A stretch of 59,141 bases of DNA from Halobacillus litoralis (GCF_009856355.1 NZ_WMEW01000017.1:1-59141), one strand, 5' to 3'; shown: positions 42,359 through 53,125, numbered from the stretch's first letter. Notes: generated by a model from the letters alone, not told the origin. Made by a program: numbers and translations.

Positions 42359-42388
42359 ATTATACAGTAAGCGCTTGAAAAGCGTCAA
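42359..42388 (-). promoter_or_regulatory. SigA promoter of sigH with a cre-like palindrome in the spacer
   Basis: Minus strand: -35 TTGACG (42383-42388), 18-bp spacer, -10 TATAAT (42359-42364). The spacer contains TTCAAGCGCTTACT, whose AAGCGCTT core resembles a CcpA cre site (three mismatches to TGWAANCGNTNWCA). Confidence 0.75.
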
Positions 42389-42401
42389 CAAGTTGTCAGA
42401 A

Positions 42402-42911
42402 TTATTTATCTCCTCGCCGCCATTTCTCAAAGAGTTCCCGCATTTCTTTATTGATGGGAATCTTGGATTGATACGGGTACAAGTTATGGTTTTCTACGTC
42501 TTTTTCAATCTGGTTTTCTATATTCCGCACTTCAATATAAAGCTCGCGGGCCGATTTCCGGAAAGCTCCCTGGCCGAAGATCGTACGCTGCTCGGCATAA
42601 TCCGATGTCGCCACATACACCTGTGTGCGGACATCGTTTAAGTCACCTGCTAATTTTTCGATACGTTCATCCGCCGTTTCATTTTCTTTTGTAAAGATGA
42701 CTTCCACTTTGTAATTTTTATGTTTTTTTTCAAGACCACGGACATGATAGGCGTCGAATACGATAATGATCCTGTCACCGGTGTAGGATTGATACTCCGC
42801 CATCATTTCGATTAACAGATCCCGGGCCTGGCCGAGATCCTTATCCCTTAATTTCACCAGTTCCGGCCAGGCTCCGATCATGTTGTAGCCGTCAACAATT
42901 AATACAACCAT
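42402..42911 (-). CDS. rae1: ribosome-associated endoribonuclease Rae1 (YacP)
   Basis: The 169-aa NYN/PIN-like nuclease starts MVVLIVDGYNMIGAWPEL, with the acidic active-site residues D7, and further Asp in IVFDAYHVRG and ATSDYAEQ. In B. subtilis Rae1 cleaves mRNA in the ribosomal A site in a translation-dependent way. It starts 3 nt after the rlmB stop and is the last gene of the cysE-rae1 operon. Confidence 0.92.
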   Translation of the reverse strand: MVVLIVDGYNMIGAWPELVKLRDKDLGQARDLLIEMMAEYQSYTGDRIIIVFDAYHVRGLEKKHKNYKVEVIFTKENETADERIEKLAGDLNDVRTQVYVATSDYAEQRTIFGQGAFRKSARELYIEVRNIENQIEKDVENHNLYPYQSKIPINKEMRELFEKWRRGDK

Positions 42912-42914
42912 CCG

Positions 42915-43661
42915 TCACTCACCCAGCGGATGCCGTTTGCGATGGACTTCGTACATAAGCAGAGATGCCGCAACGGAAGCATTCAACGAAGTTACTTTAC
43001 CAGCCATCGGCAGGCTGACGGTCCAGTCGCATTTGTCTTTTGTCAGGCGGCTCATACCACGGCCTTCACTTCCAATCACAAGGGCAATCGGCATGCTGCC
43101 GTCCAGCTGTCTGTAATCCTCTGTACCCTCTGCATCTGTGCCGACAACCCAGACGAACCGTTCCTTCAGTTCATCAATCGTACGTGCCAGGTTGGTGACA
43201 CGTGCAACCGGGATGTATTCGATCGCTCCTGTCGACGTTTTTGCCACAGTGGCCGTAAGAGCAACGGACCGGCGTTTGGGAATGATGACGCCATGAGCCC
43301 CGGCTGCATCTGCTGTACGCAGGATGGACCCAAGATTATGGGGATCTTCAATTTCATCACAGATAATGAAAAACGGTGCCTCTCCTTTTTCCTCCGCTTT
43401 GGCAAACAGGTCTTCAATGTCGGCATAGTCATAAGCCGCAACGGAAGCTGCTACACCCTGGTGGCTGCCGTCCACGAGCTGGTCAATTTTTTTCTTCGGT
43501 ACCTTCTGAACGTTGACTCCCTGTTCTTTAGCCAGCTGCTCCAACTTTTTGAAAGCCTGGTACTGGAGCTGATCGGATACCATCACCTTGTTGATGGAGC
43601 GTCCGGACCGCAGCGCTTCCTGCACCGGGTTTTTCCCTATGATCCATTCTCCGTTTGTCAT
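42915..43661 (-). CDS. rlmB: 23S rRNA (guanosine-2'-O-)-methyltransferase RlmB
   Basis: The 248-aa SPOUT-class (TrmH family) enzyme has an N-terminal L30e-like substrate domain (about 1-75) and a knotted catalytic domain with motif 1 near EDPHNLGSILRTADAAGAHG, motif 2 LVIGSEGRGMSRL and motif 3 MAGKVTSLNASVAASLLMYE. It methylates G2251 (E. coli numbering) of 23S rRNA. Its ATG overlaps the mrnC stop by 4 nt. Confidence 0.93.
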   Translation of the reverse strand: MTNGEWIIGKNPVQEALRSGRSINKVMVSDQLQYQAFKKLEQLAKEQGVNVQKVPKKKIDQLVDGSHQGVAASVAAYDYADIEDLFAKAEEKGEAPFFIICDEIEDPHNLGSILRTADAAGAHGVIIPKRRSVALTATVAKTSTGAIEYIPVARVTNLARTIDELKERFVWVVGTDAEGTEDYRQLDGSMPIALVIGSEGRGMSRLTKDKCDWTVSLPMAGKVTSLNASVAASLLMYEVHRKRHPLGE

Positions 43662-44071
43662 GAATGTTCGCTCCTTTCTTCTACGTGCTTTTCTACGTGC
43701 TTTATGGAATAGTCAATCAGAGTTTCCAGTCTTTCGGTACGACCGGATAAATACAAAAAGCCGAGCACGGCTTCAAATGCTGTGGAGTAACGATAAGTCT
43801 GGACATTCGTGCTTTTCGGTACAGACCCGGATTTGGCGTTGCGCCCCCGTCGGAGGACACCCTGTTCCTCCTCCGTTAATAGGCCATCCTCCTGCCAGGC
43901 TTGGACAACAGCGGCCTGCGATCCAGCTGATACGAACTGGACCGCTGCCTGATGAAGCTGCTGTGGTTTTACTTCTCCTTTTTCCAAGAGGTGGTGCCTG
44001 ACATAGAGTTCATACACGGAATCCCCCATATAGGCGAGAGCCAGACTCTTCATCTGTTTAATATCCTTCAT
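43658..44071 (-). CDS. mrnC: mini-ribonuclease III (MrnC)
   Basis: The 137-aa RNase III catalytic domain has no dsRBD. The signature YMGDSVYELYVRHHLL holds D17 and E21, and a second acidic cluster lies near the end. MrnC trims the 23S rRNA ends in B. subtilis. It lies 4 nt after cysS and overlaps rlmB, giving a tight cysS-mrnC-rlmB-rae1 order. Confidence 0.93.
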   Translation of the reverse strand: MKDIKQMKSLALAYMGDSVYELYVRHHLLEKGEVKPQQLHQAAVQFVSAGSQAAVVQAWQEDGLLTEEEQGVLRRGRNAKSGSVPKSTNVQTYRYSTAFEAVLGFLYLSGRTERLETLIDYSIKHVEKHVEERSEHS

Positions 44072-44075
44072 GCCT

Positions 44076-45476
44076 TCAGCCCCGCTTCCAGCGCGTTCCC
44101 TGTGATGTATCCTCCAGGATAATATGACGGTCTTTCAGCTCATCACGGATCTGATCGGCACGCTCAAAGTTACGGTCTTTCCTAGCTTGTTTACGCTCTT
44201 CAATCAATGCATCGATTTCTTCATCAAGAAGATCTGTTTCTTCTCCAATTTGAATACCAAGTACACCCATCAGTTCTGCCAGCGTCTGTTCAAATGCATC
44301 AAGCACATCGACATGTGTCTGACTTTCCTGTAAGTAAAGGTTGGCGGCCTTGGTGAGATCGAAAATGACAGAAATCGCATTCGCCGTATTAAAATCATCG
44401 TCCATTTCCTTAATGAACTGTTCCTTGAATCCCTGTACCTTCTCCAGCCACTCATCACGGTCTGCCTGCAGGCTCATAGACGTATCTTTGCGGTGGCGGA
44501 CATTTTCATAAGCGTTCTGAATCCGCTCGAAACTGCTCTTGGCCCCTTTCAACAACTCATCACTGAAATTGATCGGATGACGGTACTGGACACTCAGCAT
44601 GAAGAAGCGGATAACTTTCGGATCATGCTTTTTCACAAGATCATGAGCAAGAATAAAGTTTCCGAGGGATTTCGACATTTTTTCGTTGTCGATATTAATA
44701 TACCCATTATGCATCCAGTAACGAGCAAAGGATTCTCCATTATGGGCCTCAGACTGTGCAATCTCGTTCTCATGGTGGGGGAAGGTAAGGTCCTGGCCGC
44801 CCGCATGAATATCAATCGTATCCCCGAGATACTTTTTAGCCATAGCCGAGCATTCTATATGCCAGCCCGGACGACCGGTTCCCCAGGGGCTTTCCCAGGT
44901 GATTTCCCCCGGCTTTGCATTTTTCCAAAGTGTGAAATCGAGCGGATCTTCTTTTTTATCTCCAACCTCAATGCGGGAGCCGGAACGAAGCTCATCCACG
45001 GACTGATGAGAAAGTTTGCCGTAATTGTCAAAGGAGCGGGTACGGAAATACACATCTCCGCCTGCTTCATAAGCGTATCCTTTATCAACGAGTCCTTGAA
45101 TGAAGCTGATGATTTCTTCCATGTTTTCTGTTACGCGGGGATGATCGACCGCTTCTTTCACTCCAAGAGCACCGACATCCTCCTTGTAGGCATCAATAAA
45201 CCGGTTGGCGATATCTGTCACGCCTTCTCCCATTTCGTTAGCCGCTTTAATCAATTTGTCATCCACATCTGTAAAGTTAAGCACATAGTGGACATCATAG
45301 CCGCGGTATTCAAAATAACGGCGGACGGTATCGAAGACGATGGCCGGGCGGGCATTTCCGATGTGGATGTAATTGTAAACGGTCGGTCCACACACATACA
45401 TCTTTACCTTGCCTTCTTCAATGGGTGTAAATGGTTCTTTCCTTCGCGTTAAAGTGTTATATACGTTAATCGCCAT
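44076..45476 (-). CDS. cysS: cysteinyl-tRNA synthetase
   Basis: The 466-aa class Ia synthetase has the HIGH motif as HIGN (about 38-41), the KMSKS loop (KMSKSLGN at about 267), and zinc ligands C29 (VCGPT), C in WHIECS and the His/Glu of [11 protein letters not shown]. Length is normal. Its first 11 nt overlap the end of cysE, so translation is coupled. It is under the cysteine T-box with cysE. Confidence 0.97.
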   Translation of the reverse strand: MAINVYNTLTRRKEPFTPIEEGKVKMYVCGPTVYNYIHIGNARPAIVFDTVRRYFEYRGYDVHYVLNFTDVDDKLIKAANEMGEGVTDIANRFIDAYKEDVGALGVKEAVDHPRVTENMEEIISFIQGLVDKGYAYEAGGDVYFRTRSFDNYGKLSHQSVDELRSGSRIEVGDKKEDPLDFTLWKNAKPGEITWESPWGTGRPGWHIECSAMAKKYLGDTIDIHAGGQDLTFPHHENEIAQSEAHNGESFARYWMHNGYINIDNEKMSKSLGNFILAHDLVKKHDPKVIRFFMLSVQYRHPINFSDELLKGAKSSFERIQNAYENVRHRKDTSMSLQADRDEWLEKVQGFKEQFIKEMDDDFNTANAISVIFDLTKAANLYLQESQTHVDVLDAFEQTLAELMGVLGIQIGEETDLLDEEIDALIEERKQARKDRNFERADQIRDELKDRHIILEDTSQGTRWKRG

Positions 45477-46125
45477 TGGTCTTCACTCCTTCTTTCTCTT
45501 TCAGCTGTTCACGCAGCTGCTGTATTTCTTTTTCGAGATTGTTCAGCCGGTCATAAACAGGGTCCGGCAGTTTATGGTGGTCAAGGTTTTTCTGGACTTT
45601 CCTGCCGTTCTGGATCACGACATGCCCCGGGATCCCGACGACTGTGGAATTGTCCGGGACGTCCTTCAGTACGACAGAGCCGGCCCCTACCTTGGAATTT
45701 TCTCCTATAGTGATGGATCCAAGAACTTTCGCTCCTGTAGCAACGAGGGAATTATCGAGCAGCGTCGGGTGGCGCTTGCCTTTTTCCTTCCCTGTCCCTC
45801 CGAGAGTCACACCTTGGAAAATCGTCACATTATCGCCGATTTCGCACGTTTCCCCGATGACTACACCCATGCCGTGGTCGATAAAAAAGCGGCGGCCGAT
45901 CTTTGCGCCCGGATGGATTTCGATTCCGGTTAAGAAGCGGCTCCACTGGGATATCAAACGGGCAGGAAAAAAGAATTTCCTCTTGTGAAACGCATGGGCC
46001 ACCCGGTGGCCCCAGATGGCGTGGAGGCCGGAATAGGTAAGAATGACTTCAATGTAAGAACGAGCAGCAGGATCCTGATCAAACACGACATCCACATCTT
46101 CCTTGAACATTTTAAAAAGCCCCAT
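45466..46125 (-). CDS. cysE: serine O-acetyltransferase
   Basis: The 219-aa enzyme makes O-acetylserine, the first step of cysteine synthesis. Left-handed beta-helix hexapeptide repeats ([28 protein letters not shown]) and the catalytic His region [11 protein letters not shown] are visible. The C-terminal tail carries a coiled-coil of Glu/Lys/Gln. The start is ATG at 46125 ([10 protein letters not shown]), 7 nt after AAGGAGG. It is the first gene after the T-box. Confidence 0.95.
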   Translation of the reverse strand: MGLFKMFKEDVDVVFDQDPAARSYIEVILTYSGLHAIWGHRVAHAFHKRKFFFPARLISQWSRFLTGIEIHPGAKIGRRFFIDHGMGVVIGETCEIGDNVTIFQGVTLGGTGKEKGKRHPTLLDNSLVATGAKVLGSITIGENSKVGAGSVVLKDVPDNSTVVGIPGHVVIQNGRKVQKNLDHHKLPDPVYDRLNNLEKEIQQLREQLKEKEGVKTNGD

Positions 46126-46412
46126 ACTTGCTCCCTCCTTTGGATAACACAAAGCAGAAAAAAAGCGCCCCTGTGCCTTAGGCACAGAGACGCTTGAACG
46201 TGGTTCCACTCTGTTTGGGAAACATGAAATCCTTTCCCCTCTCAAGCCTTGATAACGGCAGGCGGCCGCTTCAGCCTACTCATATTCAGCGGAAGACTCC
46301 GAGGTGCATTTCAAGGAACTCTCTACAAATCACTTCCAGCCCAGGGTGATTCTCTCTGCAGAAGAGGTGGTTCCTTTACTTCTCCTCATCAACGTTTCGT
46401 ATAGGTAACTCT
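46126..46412 (-). promoter_or_regulatory. cysteine T-box riboswitch with terminator
   Basis: Minus strand: Stem I begins near GATGAGGAGAAGTA; the putative specifier is TGC (46306-46308, a Cys codon, in GAAATGCACC); the T-box sequence is GAGTGGAACCACG (about 46197-46212). The terminator GCGTCTCTGTGCC / GGCACAGGGGCGC plus T7 lies at about 46163-46195. Uncharged tRNA-Cys would favour antitermination and expression of cysE-cysS and downstream genes. Bacillus has the same arrangement between gltX and cysE. Confidence 0.92.
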
Positions 46413-46441
46413 ACTATATGATATTATTTCCTTCCTGTGAA
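46413..46441 (-). promoter_or_regulatory. SigA promoter of the cysE-cysS operon
   Basis: Minus strand: -35 TTCACA (46436-46441), 17-bp spacer, -10 TATAGT (46413-46418), immediately after the gltX stop codon and before Stem I of the T-box. Confidence 0.75.
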
Positions 46442-46445
46442 CGAA

Positions 46446-47915
46446 TTAAGCTTGTAATTTGCTTAATACATCATCCAGGCGGACGGTAACCGTTTCAAGT
46501 CCAAGCAGATGAATCGCGTCAGGAAGCTCAGGACCGTGTGTCTGACCGGTTGTAGCGACACGGATCGGCATGAAGAGTTTCTTCCCTTTATGGCCGGTTT
46601 CTTTCTGCACCGCTTTAACTTGAGCTTTAATGTTGGCCGGCGTGAACTCTTCCAGATCCTGAAGGTTCTTCTTGAATGTTTCAAGCACCTCAGGCACCTG
46701 CTCGCCCTGAAGCACTTCCATAGCCGCTTCATCGTACTGAATTTCCTGTTTGAAGAAAAGCTCCGTCAACTCGACGATTTCTGCTCCGTAGTTCAACTGC
46801 TCCTGGTAAAGGCCGATAAGTTCCTTCACCCATTGATGGTCTGCTTCACTCATGTCTTCCGATACGCGTCCGGCTTTCACAAGATGAGGAAGAGCAAGCT
46901 CGACGACCTGATCAAGGTCTGCGGCTTTAATATACTGGTTGTTCATCCATTTCAGCTTCGCCGCATCAAAGACAGCCGGGGACGTGGAGAGACGATCGGC
47001 ATCGAAAATATCGATCAGCTGCTCCTGCGTAAAGATTTCCTCTTCACCGACCGGGGACCAGCCAAGCAGGGTGATGAAGTTGAACAGCGCTTCCGGCTTG
47101 TAGCCAAGATCATTGTATTGGGAAATGAACTGAAGAATATGCTCATCACGCTTACTCAGTTTTTTACGGTCTTCGTTCAGGATCAGCGTCATGTGACCAA
47201 ATTTCGGAGCTTCCCATCCGAATGCTTCATAAACCATCATCTGCTTCGGTGTGTTGGAAATGTGCTCTTCTCCACGCAGCACGTGGGTGATTTTCATAAG
47301 GTAATCATCAATGGCTACAGCAAAATTGTACGTTGGAGTCCCGTTTTTCTTAACGATGACCCAGTCTCCAAAATCACTGGATTCAAACGTAATATCACCC
47401 CGTACAATATCATTGAACGTGTACGTATGGTTCTCCGGCACACGCAGACGGATACTCGGTTCGCGTCCTTCTGCTTCAAATTCAGCGACTTGTTCCTGTG
47501 TCAGGTTTCTGTGCGCTCCGGAATACTTAGGAGCTTCTCCGCGCGCCATCTGCGCCTCGCGTTCCGCTTCCAGTTCTTCGGCTGTCATATAGCATTTGTA
47601 AGCCAGACCGCGCTCCATCAGCTCGTCGACATACTTTTTGTAAATGTCCAGACGCTCCATCTGACGGTAGGGGCCGTACTCTCCGCCCAGATTCGGACTC
47701 TCATCCCATTCAATCCCGAGCCATTTCAAATAGTCGAGCTGGCTTTGTTCGCCGCCTTTCACATTCCGTTTTTCATCGGTATCCTCGATGCGGACAACCA
47801 TTTTCCCTCCTGCGTTCTTTGCAAACAGGTAATTGAACAATGCTGTTCTGGCATTTCCGATATGAAGATATCCTGTTGGACTTGGTGCATACCGCACACG
47901 TACTTCGTTTGTCAT
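46446..47915 (-). CDS. gltX: glutamyl-tRNA synthetase
   Basis: The 489-aa class Ib synthetase has the HIGH motif as [15 protein letters not shown] (from about residue 18) and the KMSKS motif in the usual GluRS form KLSKRD (about 255). As in other Bacilli it is probably non-discriminating, also charging tRNA-Gln for the amidotransferase route; that is known of the family, not visible here. GGAAAGGAGAACAATT precedes the ATG. Confidence 0.97.
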   Translation of the reverse strand: MTNEVRVRYAPSPTGYLHIGNARTALFNYLFAKNAGGKMVVRIEDTDEKRNVKGGEQSQLDYLKWLGIEWDESPNLGGEYGPYRQMERLDIYKKYVDELMERGLAYKCYMTAEELEAEREAQMARGEAPKYSGAHRNLTQEQVAEFEAEGREPSIRLRVPENHTYTFNDIVRGDITFESSDFGDWVIVKKNGTPTYNFAVAIDDYLMKITHVLRGEEHISNTPKQMMVYEAFGWEAPKFGHMTLILNEDRKKLSKRDEHILQFISQYNDLGYKPEALFNFITLLGWSPVGEEEIFTQEQLIDIFDADRLSTSPAVFDAAKLKWMNNQYIKAADLDQVVELALPHLVKAGRVSEDMSEADHQWVKELIGLYQEQLNYGAEIVELTELFFKQEIQYDEAAMEVLQGEQVPEVLETFKKNLQDLEEFTPANIKAQVKAVQKETGHKGKKLFMPIRVATTGQTHGPELPDAIHLLGLETVTVRLDDVLSKLQA

Positions 47916-47972
47916 AATTGTTCTCCTTTCCGGTAACCGGTCATAATCCTAGACTTATTTTATCATTTTCCC

Positions 47973-49157
47973 TCAGGATTGTGGATTCTTTTGCAACAGA
48001 ACAACCGCCTGGGCCGCAATTCCTTCTTTTCGGCCGGCAAAGCCGAGCTTCTCTGTCGTTGTCGCTTTCACATTGATAAGATCGATCTCTGTCTGGAGCA
48101 GATCAGCAATGTTTTCTCTGATTTGTTCGATATAAGGGGCCATTTTAGGAGCCTGCGCAATGACCGTACAGTCCATATTTCCAAGCGTGTACCCTTTTTC
48201 CCCGACGATTTTCCATACATGCTGAAGAAGACGGCCGGAGTCTGCATCCTTAAACTCCGGGTCGGTATCCGGAAAATGTTTCCCGATATCCCCTTCCCCG
48301 ACAGCTCCAAGACAAGCATCCGCAATCGTATGAAGCAGAACATCAGCATCGGAGTGTCCGAGAAGCCCTTTTTCATACGGAATCTCGATTCCCCCGATGA
48401 TACACGGACGCCCTTCTGTCAGCTGGTGTACATCAAAACCTTGTCCAATTCGAAACATGGCGTGTGTCTCCTTTTCCTTTTGATTATTCAAATAGGCCTC
48501 CGCCTTATGTAAATCCTCAGGAGTTGTCAGCTTAATATTGTCGTAACTTCCTTGAACAACCGCTACTTCTTTTCCGGACTGTTCCACTAATGACGCATCA
48601 TCTGTACCGTAGTATCCACGTTCCCGCGCCTCTTCATGCGCTCTGGTAATCAGATCATATTGAAAAGCCTGCGGCGTCTGTGCGGCCCATAGTTTGTTAC
48701 GGTCGAGAGTTGTCAGCCTTGTGCCCTCTTTCTGTTTAATCGTATCCGTGACTGGGACGGCCAGCAGGGCGGCCCCTTTATCTACAGCCGTTTCTGCCAA
48801 TGTATGAAGGCTTTCCTCCATAACAAATGGACGTGCTCCGTCATGAATCAGCACAGGAAAGGTTTGATGGCGCACAGCGGAAAGTCCTTCGTACACACTG
48901 TCCTGACGCTCCGCTCCCCCATCCACAGCCCTGATGGGTGTGGACGATGGAAAACGCTCCAGCAGAGCTTCCATCTGCTCCCGCTCCTGTTCATTCGTAA
49001 CGAGAATGATCTCCTCACACCAGGTATCTCTTTCAAAGACAGCTAATGTATGAAGAACCAGAGGTTTATCATTAATGTTTATAAATTGTTTATTGTGCCC
49101 TGCACCCATCCGCTTTCCCTGTCCGGCCGCAAGCACAATCGCTGTGTATTTTATCAT
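47973..49157 (-). CDS. ispDF: fused IspD-IspF (MEP cytidylyltransferase + MECDP synthase)
   Basis: One 394-aa frame covers two isoprenoid (MEP pathway) enzymes. Residues 1-233 are Isp[17 protein letters not shown] (CTP binding), VHDGARPF and TDDASLVE. Residues 234-394 are Isp[14 protein letters not shown] and [11 protein letters not shown] (zinc ligands D and H), ending with [18 protein letters not shown]. In B. subtilis these are separate adjacent genes. Here no stop divides them, yet AAAAGGAGA lies 8 nt before the ATG of the IspF part (48458), so free IspF may also be made. The start is ATG at 49157 after AAGGTGG. It lies downstream of yacL. Confidence 0.92.
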   Translation of the reverse strand: MIKYTAIVLAAGQGKRMGAGHNKQFININDKPLVLHTLAVFERDTWCEEIILVTNEQEREQMEALLERFPSSTPIRAVDGGAERQDSVYEGLSAVRHQTFPVLIHDGARPFVMEESLHTLAETAVDKGAALLAVPVTDTIKQKEGTRLTTLDRNKLWAAQTPQAFQYDLITRAHEEARERGYYGTDDASLVEQSGKEVAVVQGSYDNIKLTTPEDLHKAEAYLNNQKEKETHAMFRIGQGFDVHQLTEGRPCIIGGIEIPYEKGLLGHSDADVLLHTIADACLGAVGEGDIGKHFPDTDPEFKDADSGRLLQHVWKIVGEKGYTLGNMDCTVIAQAPKMAPYIEQIRENIADLLQTEIDLINVKATTTEKLGFAGRKEGIAAQAVVLLQKNPQS

Positions 49158-49200
49158 AATATCCACCTTGAGCGAGATAGTGTTGTGAAATTCCCCATAA

Positions 49201-49242
49201 AAGAACAAAAGCGATAACATACGTGTTATCACTTTTGTTTTT
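49201..49242. terminator. terminator-like hairpin between yacL and ispDF
   Basis: ACAAAAGYGATAAC arms (49205-49218 and 49225-49238, one mismatch) with a 6-nt loop. The T run is better on the plus strand than on the minus strand, so on the coding strand it may be a weak terminator. Confidence 0.55.
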
Positions 49243-49264
49243 CTCTATTTAGTTTATACCGTTT

Positions 49265-50371
49265 TTAAAGGGCTTTTTCAAGTGATTTAGGCTTTGCGAA
49301 AATCATGCGCCCTGCTGATGTCTGCAGGACACTGGTGACCACCACTTCGATCGTCTTGCCGATGAAGTCTTTCCCTTCCTCAACGACGATCATGGTCCCG
49401 TCATCCAGATAAGCGACACCCTGATTCTGTTCTTTCCCATCTTTGATTACCTGGATCGTCATCTCTTCACCCGGTAGTACGACAGGCTTCACAGCATTGG
49501 CAAGATCATTAATATTCAGCACCTGAACATTTTGAAACTCACAGACTTTATTCAAGTTAAAGTCGTTGGTTACGACGATCCCGTCGGTGACTTTTGCCAG
49601 TTTCACAAGCTTACTGTCTACTTCCTGGATATCCTCAAAATCGCCTTCGTAGATCTCGACATTGACAGGAAGATCTTTCTGCAGGCGGTTTAAAATATCC
49701 AGGCCTCTGCGGCCGCGGTTTCTCTTCAGCCCGTCGGAGGAATCAGCAATATGCTGAAGCTCTTCCAGTACAAACTGGGGGATGACAATCGTCCCTTCCA
49801 AGAAGTGCGTCTCACAAATATCTGCGATTCTTCCATCAATGATGACGCTGGTATCAAGAATTTTCTGCTTTGGAATCAAGGACTCATCCACGGACGCTCC
49901 CGAAGAGCCTTCCGTTTCGTCCTCCGCTTTTTTCTCCTTTTTGGAAACGAGATTCAAAAATTCATCTTTACGCTTAAATCCGACCTGGAAACCGAGGTAC
50001 CCAAGCAGCACAGTCAAAGCGATCGGCACGACCTGGTTGATGACCTGGATTTGAATATCCTGGACAAACACGTTAATCAAGTACGCAATCAGCAGTCCAA
50101 CGATTAAACCTAAACTTCCGAACAGTAAATCAGCGACAGGTGCCCGGACAAGAGAATCCTCCACCCATCGAATGAAATCCACAATATAATCTACGATCCA
50201 GAATGTTAATAAAAATAAAATAAGTGCTCCTATTACAGCTCCCATGACAGCTTGAATCCAGGTCTGCCACGTAAGCCCCATGGTTGTAAACAGTTCAGGG
50301 AAATAGAGGTAACCGATGGTTCCGCCGGTAATAACAATAAACAACTGTACAATACGTTTAAGCACTTGCAT
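49265..50371 (-). CDS. yacL: PIN/TRAM-domain membrane protein YacL
   Basis: The 368-aa protein has four membrane segments (about 7-130), a charged linker, a PIN domain (about 168-285; [12 protein letters not shown] and TNDFNLNK with conserved Asp) and a TRAM domain (about 290-350; [20 protein letters not shown]). The fold suggests an RNase or RNA-binding role at the membrane; no firm function is known to me. It has two upstream promoters and precedes ispDF. Confidence 0.9.
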   Translation of the reverse strand: MQVLKRIVQLFIVITGGTIGYLYFPELFTTMGLTWQTWIQAVMGAVIGALILFLLTFWIVDYIVDFIRWVEDSLVRAPVADLLFGSLGLIVGLLIAYLINVFVQDIQIQVINQVVPIALTVLLGYLGFQVGFKRKDEFLNLVSKKEKKAEDETEGSSGASVDESLIPKQKILDTSVIIDGRIADICETHFLEGTIVIPQFVLEELQHIADSSDGLKRNRGRRGLDILNRLQKDLPVNVEIYEGDFEDIQEVDSKLVKLAKVTDGIVVTNDFNLNKVCEFQNVQVLNINDLANAVKPVVLPGEEMTIQVIKDGKEQNQGVAYLDDGTMIVVEEGKDFIGKTIEVVVTSVLQTSAGRMIFAKPKSLEKAL

Positions 50372-50440
50372 TCACCTCCTCAAACACAGTATGACCAAAC
50401 CTCACAACCATTAATCATATAAAAAGGAATGATGGTCTTA

Positions 50441-50469
50441 AACTTAGCATAACTTCCATTTTTAGTCAA
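50441..50469 (-). promoter_or_regulatory. yacL promoter, proximal
   Basis: Minus strand: -35 TTGACT (50464-50469), 17-bp spacer, -10 TAAGTT (50441-50446). Confidence 0.65.
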
Positions 50470-50483
50470 TGAGCAAAACATTC

Positions 50484-50513
50484 ATCATACCATATTTATT
50501 TTAAATAAGTCAA
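50484..50513 (-). promoter_or_regulatory. yacL promoter, distal
   Basis: Minus strand: -35 TTGACT (50508-50513), 18-bp spacer, -10 TATGAT (50484-50489), immediately after the disA stop codon. Confidence 0.75.
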
Positions 50514-50518
50514 TGTTC

Positions 50519-51592
50519 TTATATATGACGATCTACAAACAGTTGTTCCTGTATGCGGTCGAGACCGTCTCTGATCTTCGCTGCCCGTATTTCTCCTACA
50601 CCATCCACTTTCACGAGATCTTTCGGAGAAGCCTGGATCAAATCGTCGAGTGTGCTGAACCGCTCCACCAGATGTTCGATAATTAAAAATGGAAGGCGCG
50701 GAATACGGCTGAGAATACGATAGCCGCGTGGGTGGACCGGGTCGGAAAGTTTCGTCCCCGTTGAATACCCCAGCAGTTTCAGCACCTGTTCATCAGAGAG
50801 CAGTTCCGGATTGGTCACTTCCTGCATCTTTTTCAAAATGTAGTATGGTTCGTAATCCGGCCGGCGGCTGTAATCCTTCATAAGAAGCTCCGCCTCTTCC
50901 TCTATGTTGGAGACAAGTTCTGTGAGCTGGAGCTGAATCAGGCGCCCTTCAATTCCGAGCTCATTCACATAATTTAATATTTCCGTTTTTGTACGTAGAA
51001 CCATTTCAATCCGGTGGACCACCTGAACGACCTCGGAAAAGGAAACCATGTTCTCAAATTCCATTGCTCCAAGATTAGTCACGCTTTGATCGAGCACGTT
51101 TTTATATTTTTCCAGTGTCTGAATAGCCTGATTGGCTTTTGTCAGGATGACGCCGATATCCTTCAATGAATACCGGAGCGAGCCTTTGTACAGTGTAATG
51201 ACATTCCTCCGCTGGGAAATAGCAATGACAAGCGACCCTGTCTGCTTGGCCACCCGCTCAGCTGTCCGGTGACGCATACCTGTTTCATTGGATAGAATGT
51301 CAGGATCCGGCATCAACTGGGCATTGGCGTATAAAATTTTCGACGCCTCATCATTAAGGATGAGCGCCCCATCCATTTTAGCCAGCTCATATAAATGAGC
51401 AGGAGTGAAATCGGACTGGATGTGAAATCCCCCATCCACGAGTTCCCGCATTCCATCTCCATACCCAAGGACGATTAAGCCTCCCGTGTTTGCACGGAGG
51501 ACATTATCAATGCCGTCCCTGAGTGGTGTCCCCGGGGCCACCAGTTTCAAAATGTCACCAATTCCGTTTTCCTTGATTTCGTGCCATTCCAT
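50519..51592 (-). CDS. disA: diadenylate cyclase and DNA integrity scanning protein DisA
   Basis: The 357-aa protein makes c-di-AMP from two ATP. The DAC domain (about 1-145) carries DGA (74-76) and RHR (107-109). A helical linker (about 150-280) and C-terminal helix-hairpin-helix DNA-binding motifs (about 300-350, [18 protein letters not shown]) follow. It pauses on branched DNA and reports damage before sporulation. It starts directly after the radA stop, so it is cotranscribed with radA. Confidence 0.97.
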   Translation of the reverse strand: MEWHEIKENGIGDILKLVAPGTPLRDGIDNVLRANTGGLIVLGYGDGMRELVDGGFHIQSDFTPAHLYELAKMDGALILNDEASKILYANAQLMPDPDILSNETGMRHRTAERVAKQTGSLVIAISQRRNVITLYKGSLRYSLKDIGVILTKANQAIQTLEKYKNVLDQSVTNLGAMEFENMVSFSEVVQVVHRIEMVLRTKTEILNYVNELGIEGRLIQLQLTELVSNIEEEAELLMKDYSRRPDYEPYYILKKMQEVTNPELLSDEQVLKLLGYSTGTKLSDPVHPRGYRILSRIPRLPFLIIEHLVERFSTLDDLIQASPKDLVKVDGVGEIRAAKIRDGLDRIQEQLFVDRHI

Positions 51593-52972
51593 TTATGTCT
51601 CCCCCAATGTGACCTTCATAGCTTCCTGGACGGTGCTGACTCCAATCACTTCAATCTGGGTGGGCGGCGTCCAGCCATCCATATTCTTTTTAGGAATGAT
51701 GACCCGTTTGAATCCAAGTTTCGCTGCTTCCTGAACGCGCTGCTCAATCCTTGCTACACGACGGATTTCACCAGTCAACCCGACTTCCCCGACGACTACA
51801 TCATCTCCGTTGGGAGACTGGTTGCGGAAGCTTGAAGCAATGCTGATCGCCACAGCAAGGTCAATGGCTGGTTCATCCAGCTTCACACCGCCGGCCACTT
51901 TGACGTAGGCATCCTGATTCTGAAGCAGAAGACCGGCCCGTTTCTCTAGAACCGCCATCAGCAGCGGGACCCTGCTGTTATCAAGACCCGTGGCCATACG
52001 CCTTGGGTTCCCATAAGCCGTGGGAGAAATGAGGGCCTGAATCTCAACGAGCACCGGGCGCGTCCCTTCCATGGAGGCCACAACAATCGAACCAGCCGCT
52101 CCCTGTGACCGCTCCTCAAGAAAGATCTCCGAAGGATTCAGCACTTCTTCAAGACCCTTTTCCTTCATCTCGAAGATCCCCATTTCATGGGTGCTTCCGA
52201 AGCGGTTTTTTACACTTCTCAGAATACGGAAGGTGTTATGCTGCTCCCCTTCAAAGTAAAGGACGGCATCCACCATATGCTCGAGAAGACGAGGCCCTGC
52301 GATCGATCCTTCTTTAGTAACATGCCCCACAATAAAAATCGGGATACCTTTACTTTTAGCAATTCTCATCAATTGACTCGTACATTCTCTCACTTGGGAA
52401 ACGCTCCCGGGTGCAGACGTGACATCCTCTTTGAATATCGTCTGAATGGAGTCAATGACAACGAATTTCGGATCAATCTGTTCTATCTGATTCATGACGT
52501 CTTGAAGGTTCGTTTCGGACAATACGTAGAGTTCATCAGACGTGATGCTCAAACGTTCCGCTCTCAGTTTCGTCTGCCGGGCCGATTCTTCCCCTGATAT
52601 GTAGAGGACTGGAAAATCTTTATCAGCGATTTGTGCGGAAACCTGAAGGAGTAATGTTGACTTACCGATACCCGGGTCTCCCCCGATTAAAACTAAGGAC
52701 CCCGCAACAATACCGCCGCCGAGTACACGGTTAAGTTCAGGCATATCTGTCGGCATCCGCGGCTCTTTCTGTGATTTGATCTGTGTTATCTTTTCAGGTT
52801 TTGCTGCTGCCGTAGTGGAACTTGTCTGGAATACGTGACGGGAATTGGCAGCTGGAGCCGACATTTCCTCCACAAGCGTGTTCCACTGATGACACGCCGG
52901 GCATTTCCCCATCCACTTTGGTGTTTCATATCCACATTCCTGGCAGACAAACTTTGTCTTTCTTTTTGCCAA
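51593..52972 (-). CDS. radA: DNA repair protein RadA (Sms)
   Basis: The 459-aa RecA-like helicase helps branch migration in recombination. It has a C4 zinc finger (C10, C13, C24, C27), Walker [11 protein letters not shown] (97-106), the KNRFG motif (in SVKNRFGST) and a C-terminal Lon-protease-like domain without catalytic function. In B. subtilis RadA/Sms works with DisA, the next gene here. AGAGGTGATCTCTT precedes the ATG. Confidence 0.96.
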   Translation of the reverse strand: MAKRKTKFVCQECGYETPKWMGKCPACHQWNTLVEEMSAPAANSRHVFQTSSTTAAAKPEKITQIKSQKEPRMPTDMPELNRVLGGGIVAGSLVLIGGDPGIGKSTLLLQVSAQIADKDFPVLYISGEESARQTKLRAERLSITSDELYVLSETNLQDVMNQIEQIDPKFVVIDSIQTIFKEDVTSAPGSVSQVRECTSQLMRIAKSKGIPIFIVGHVTKEGSIAGPRLLEHMVDAVLYFEGEQHNTFRILRSVKNRFGSTHEMGIFEMKEKGLEEVLNPSEIFLEERSQGAAGSIVVASMEGTRPVLVEIQALISPTAYGNPRRMATGLDNSRVPLLMAVLEKRAGLLLQNQDAYVKVAGGVKLDEPAIDLAVAISIASSFRNQSPNGDDVVVGEVGLTGEIRRVARIEQRVQEAAKLGFKRVIIPKKNMDGWTPPTQIEVIGVSTVQEAMKVTLGET

Positions 52973-53080
52973 GAGATCACCTCTTCTATTCCTATGATTG
53001 TATACGAAAAAGATTGTGAGGAAGTTTCACAGTCTTATCATTTTTATTAAATGTTGTGATTCAAATCATACCGGAATAAG

Positions 53081-53112
53081 AAAAAAATCGGAAGGCAGAC
53101 ACCTTCCGATTC
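53081..53112 (-). terminator. terminator of the ctsR-mcsA-mcsB-clpC operon
   Basis: Stem AATCGGAAGG / CCTTCCGATT with a short loop followed by T7 on the minus strand, 14 nt after the clpC stop codon. Confidence 0.9.
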
Positions 53113-53125
53113 TTTACTCATGCAG

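Noticed and set aside
46509..47936. Open frame of 475 codons on the plus strand opposite gltX
   Set aside because: It is the antisense of a clear gltX with all synthetase motifs, has no RBS or promoter, and its translation (Cys, Phe, His and Arg rich) looks like no protein family.
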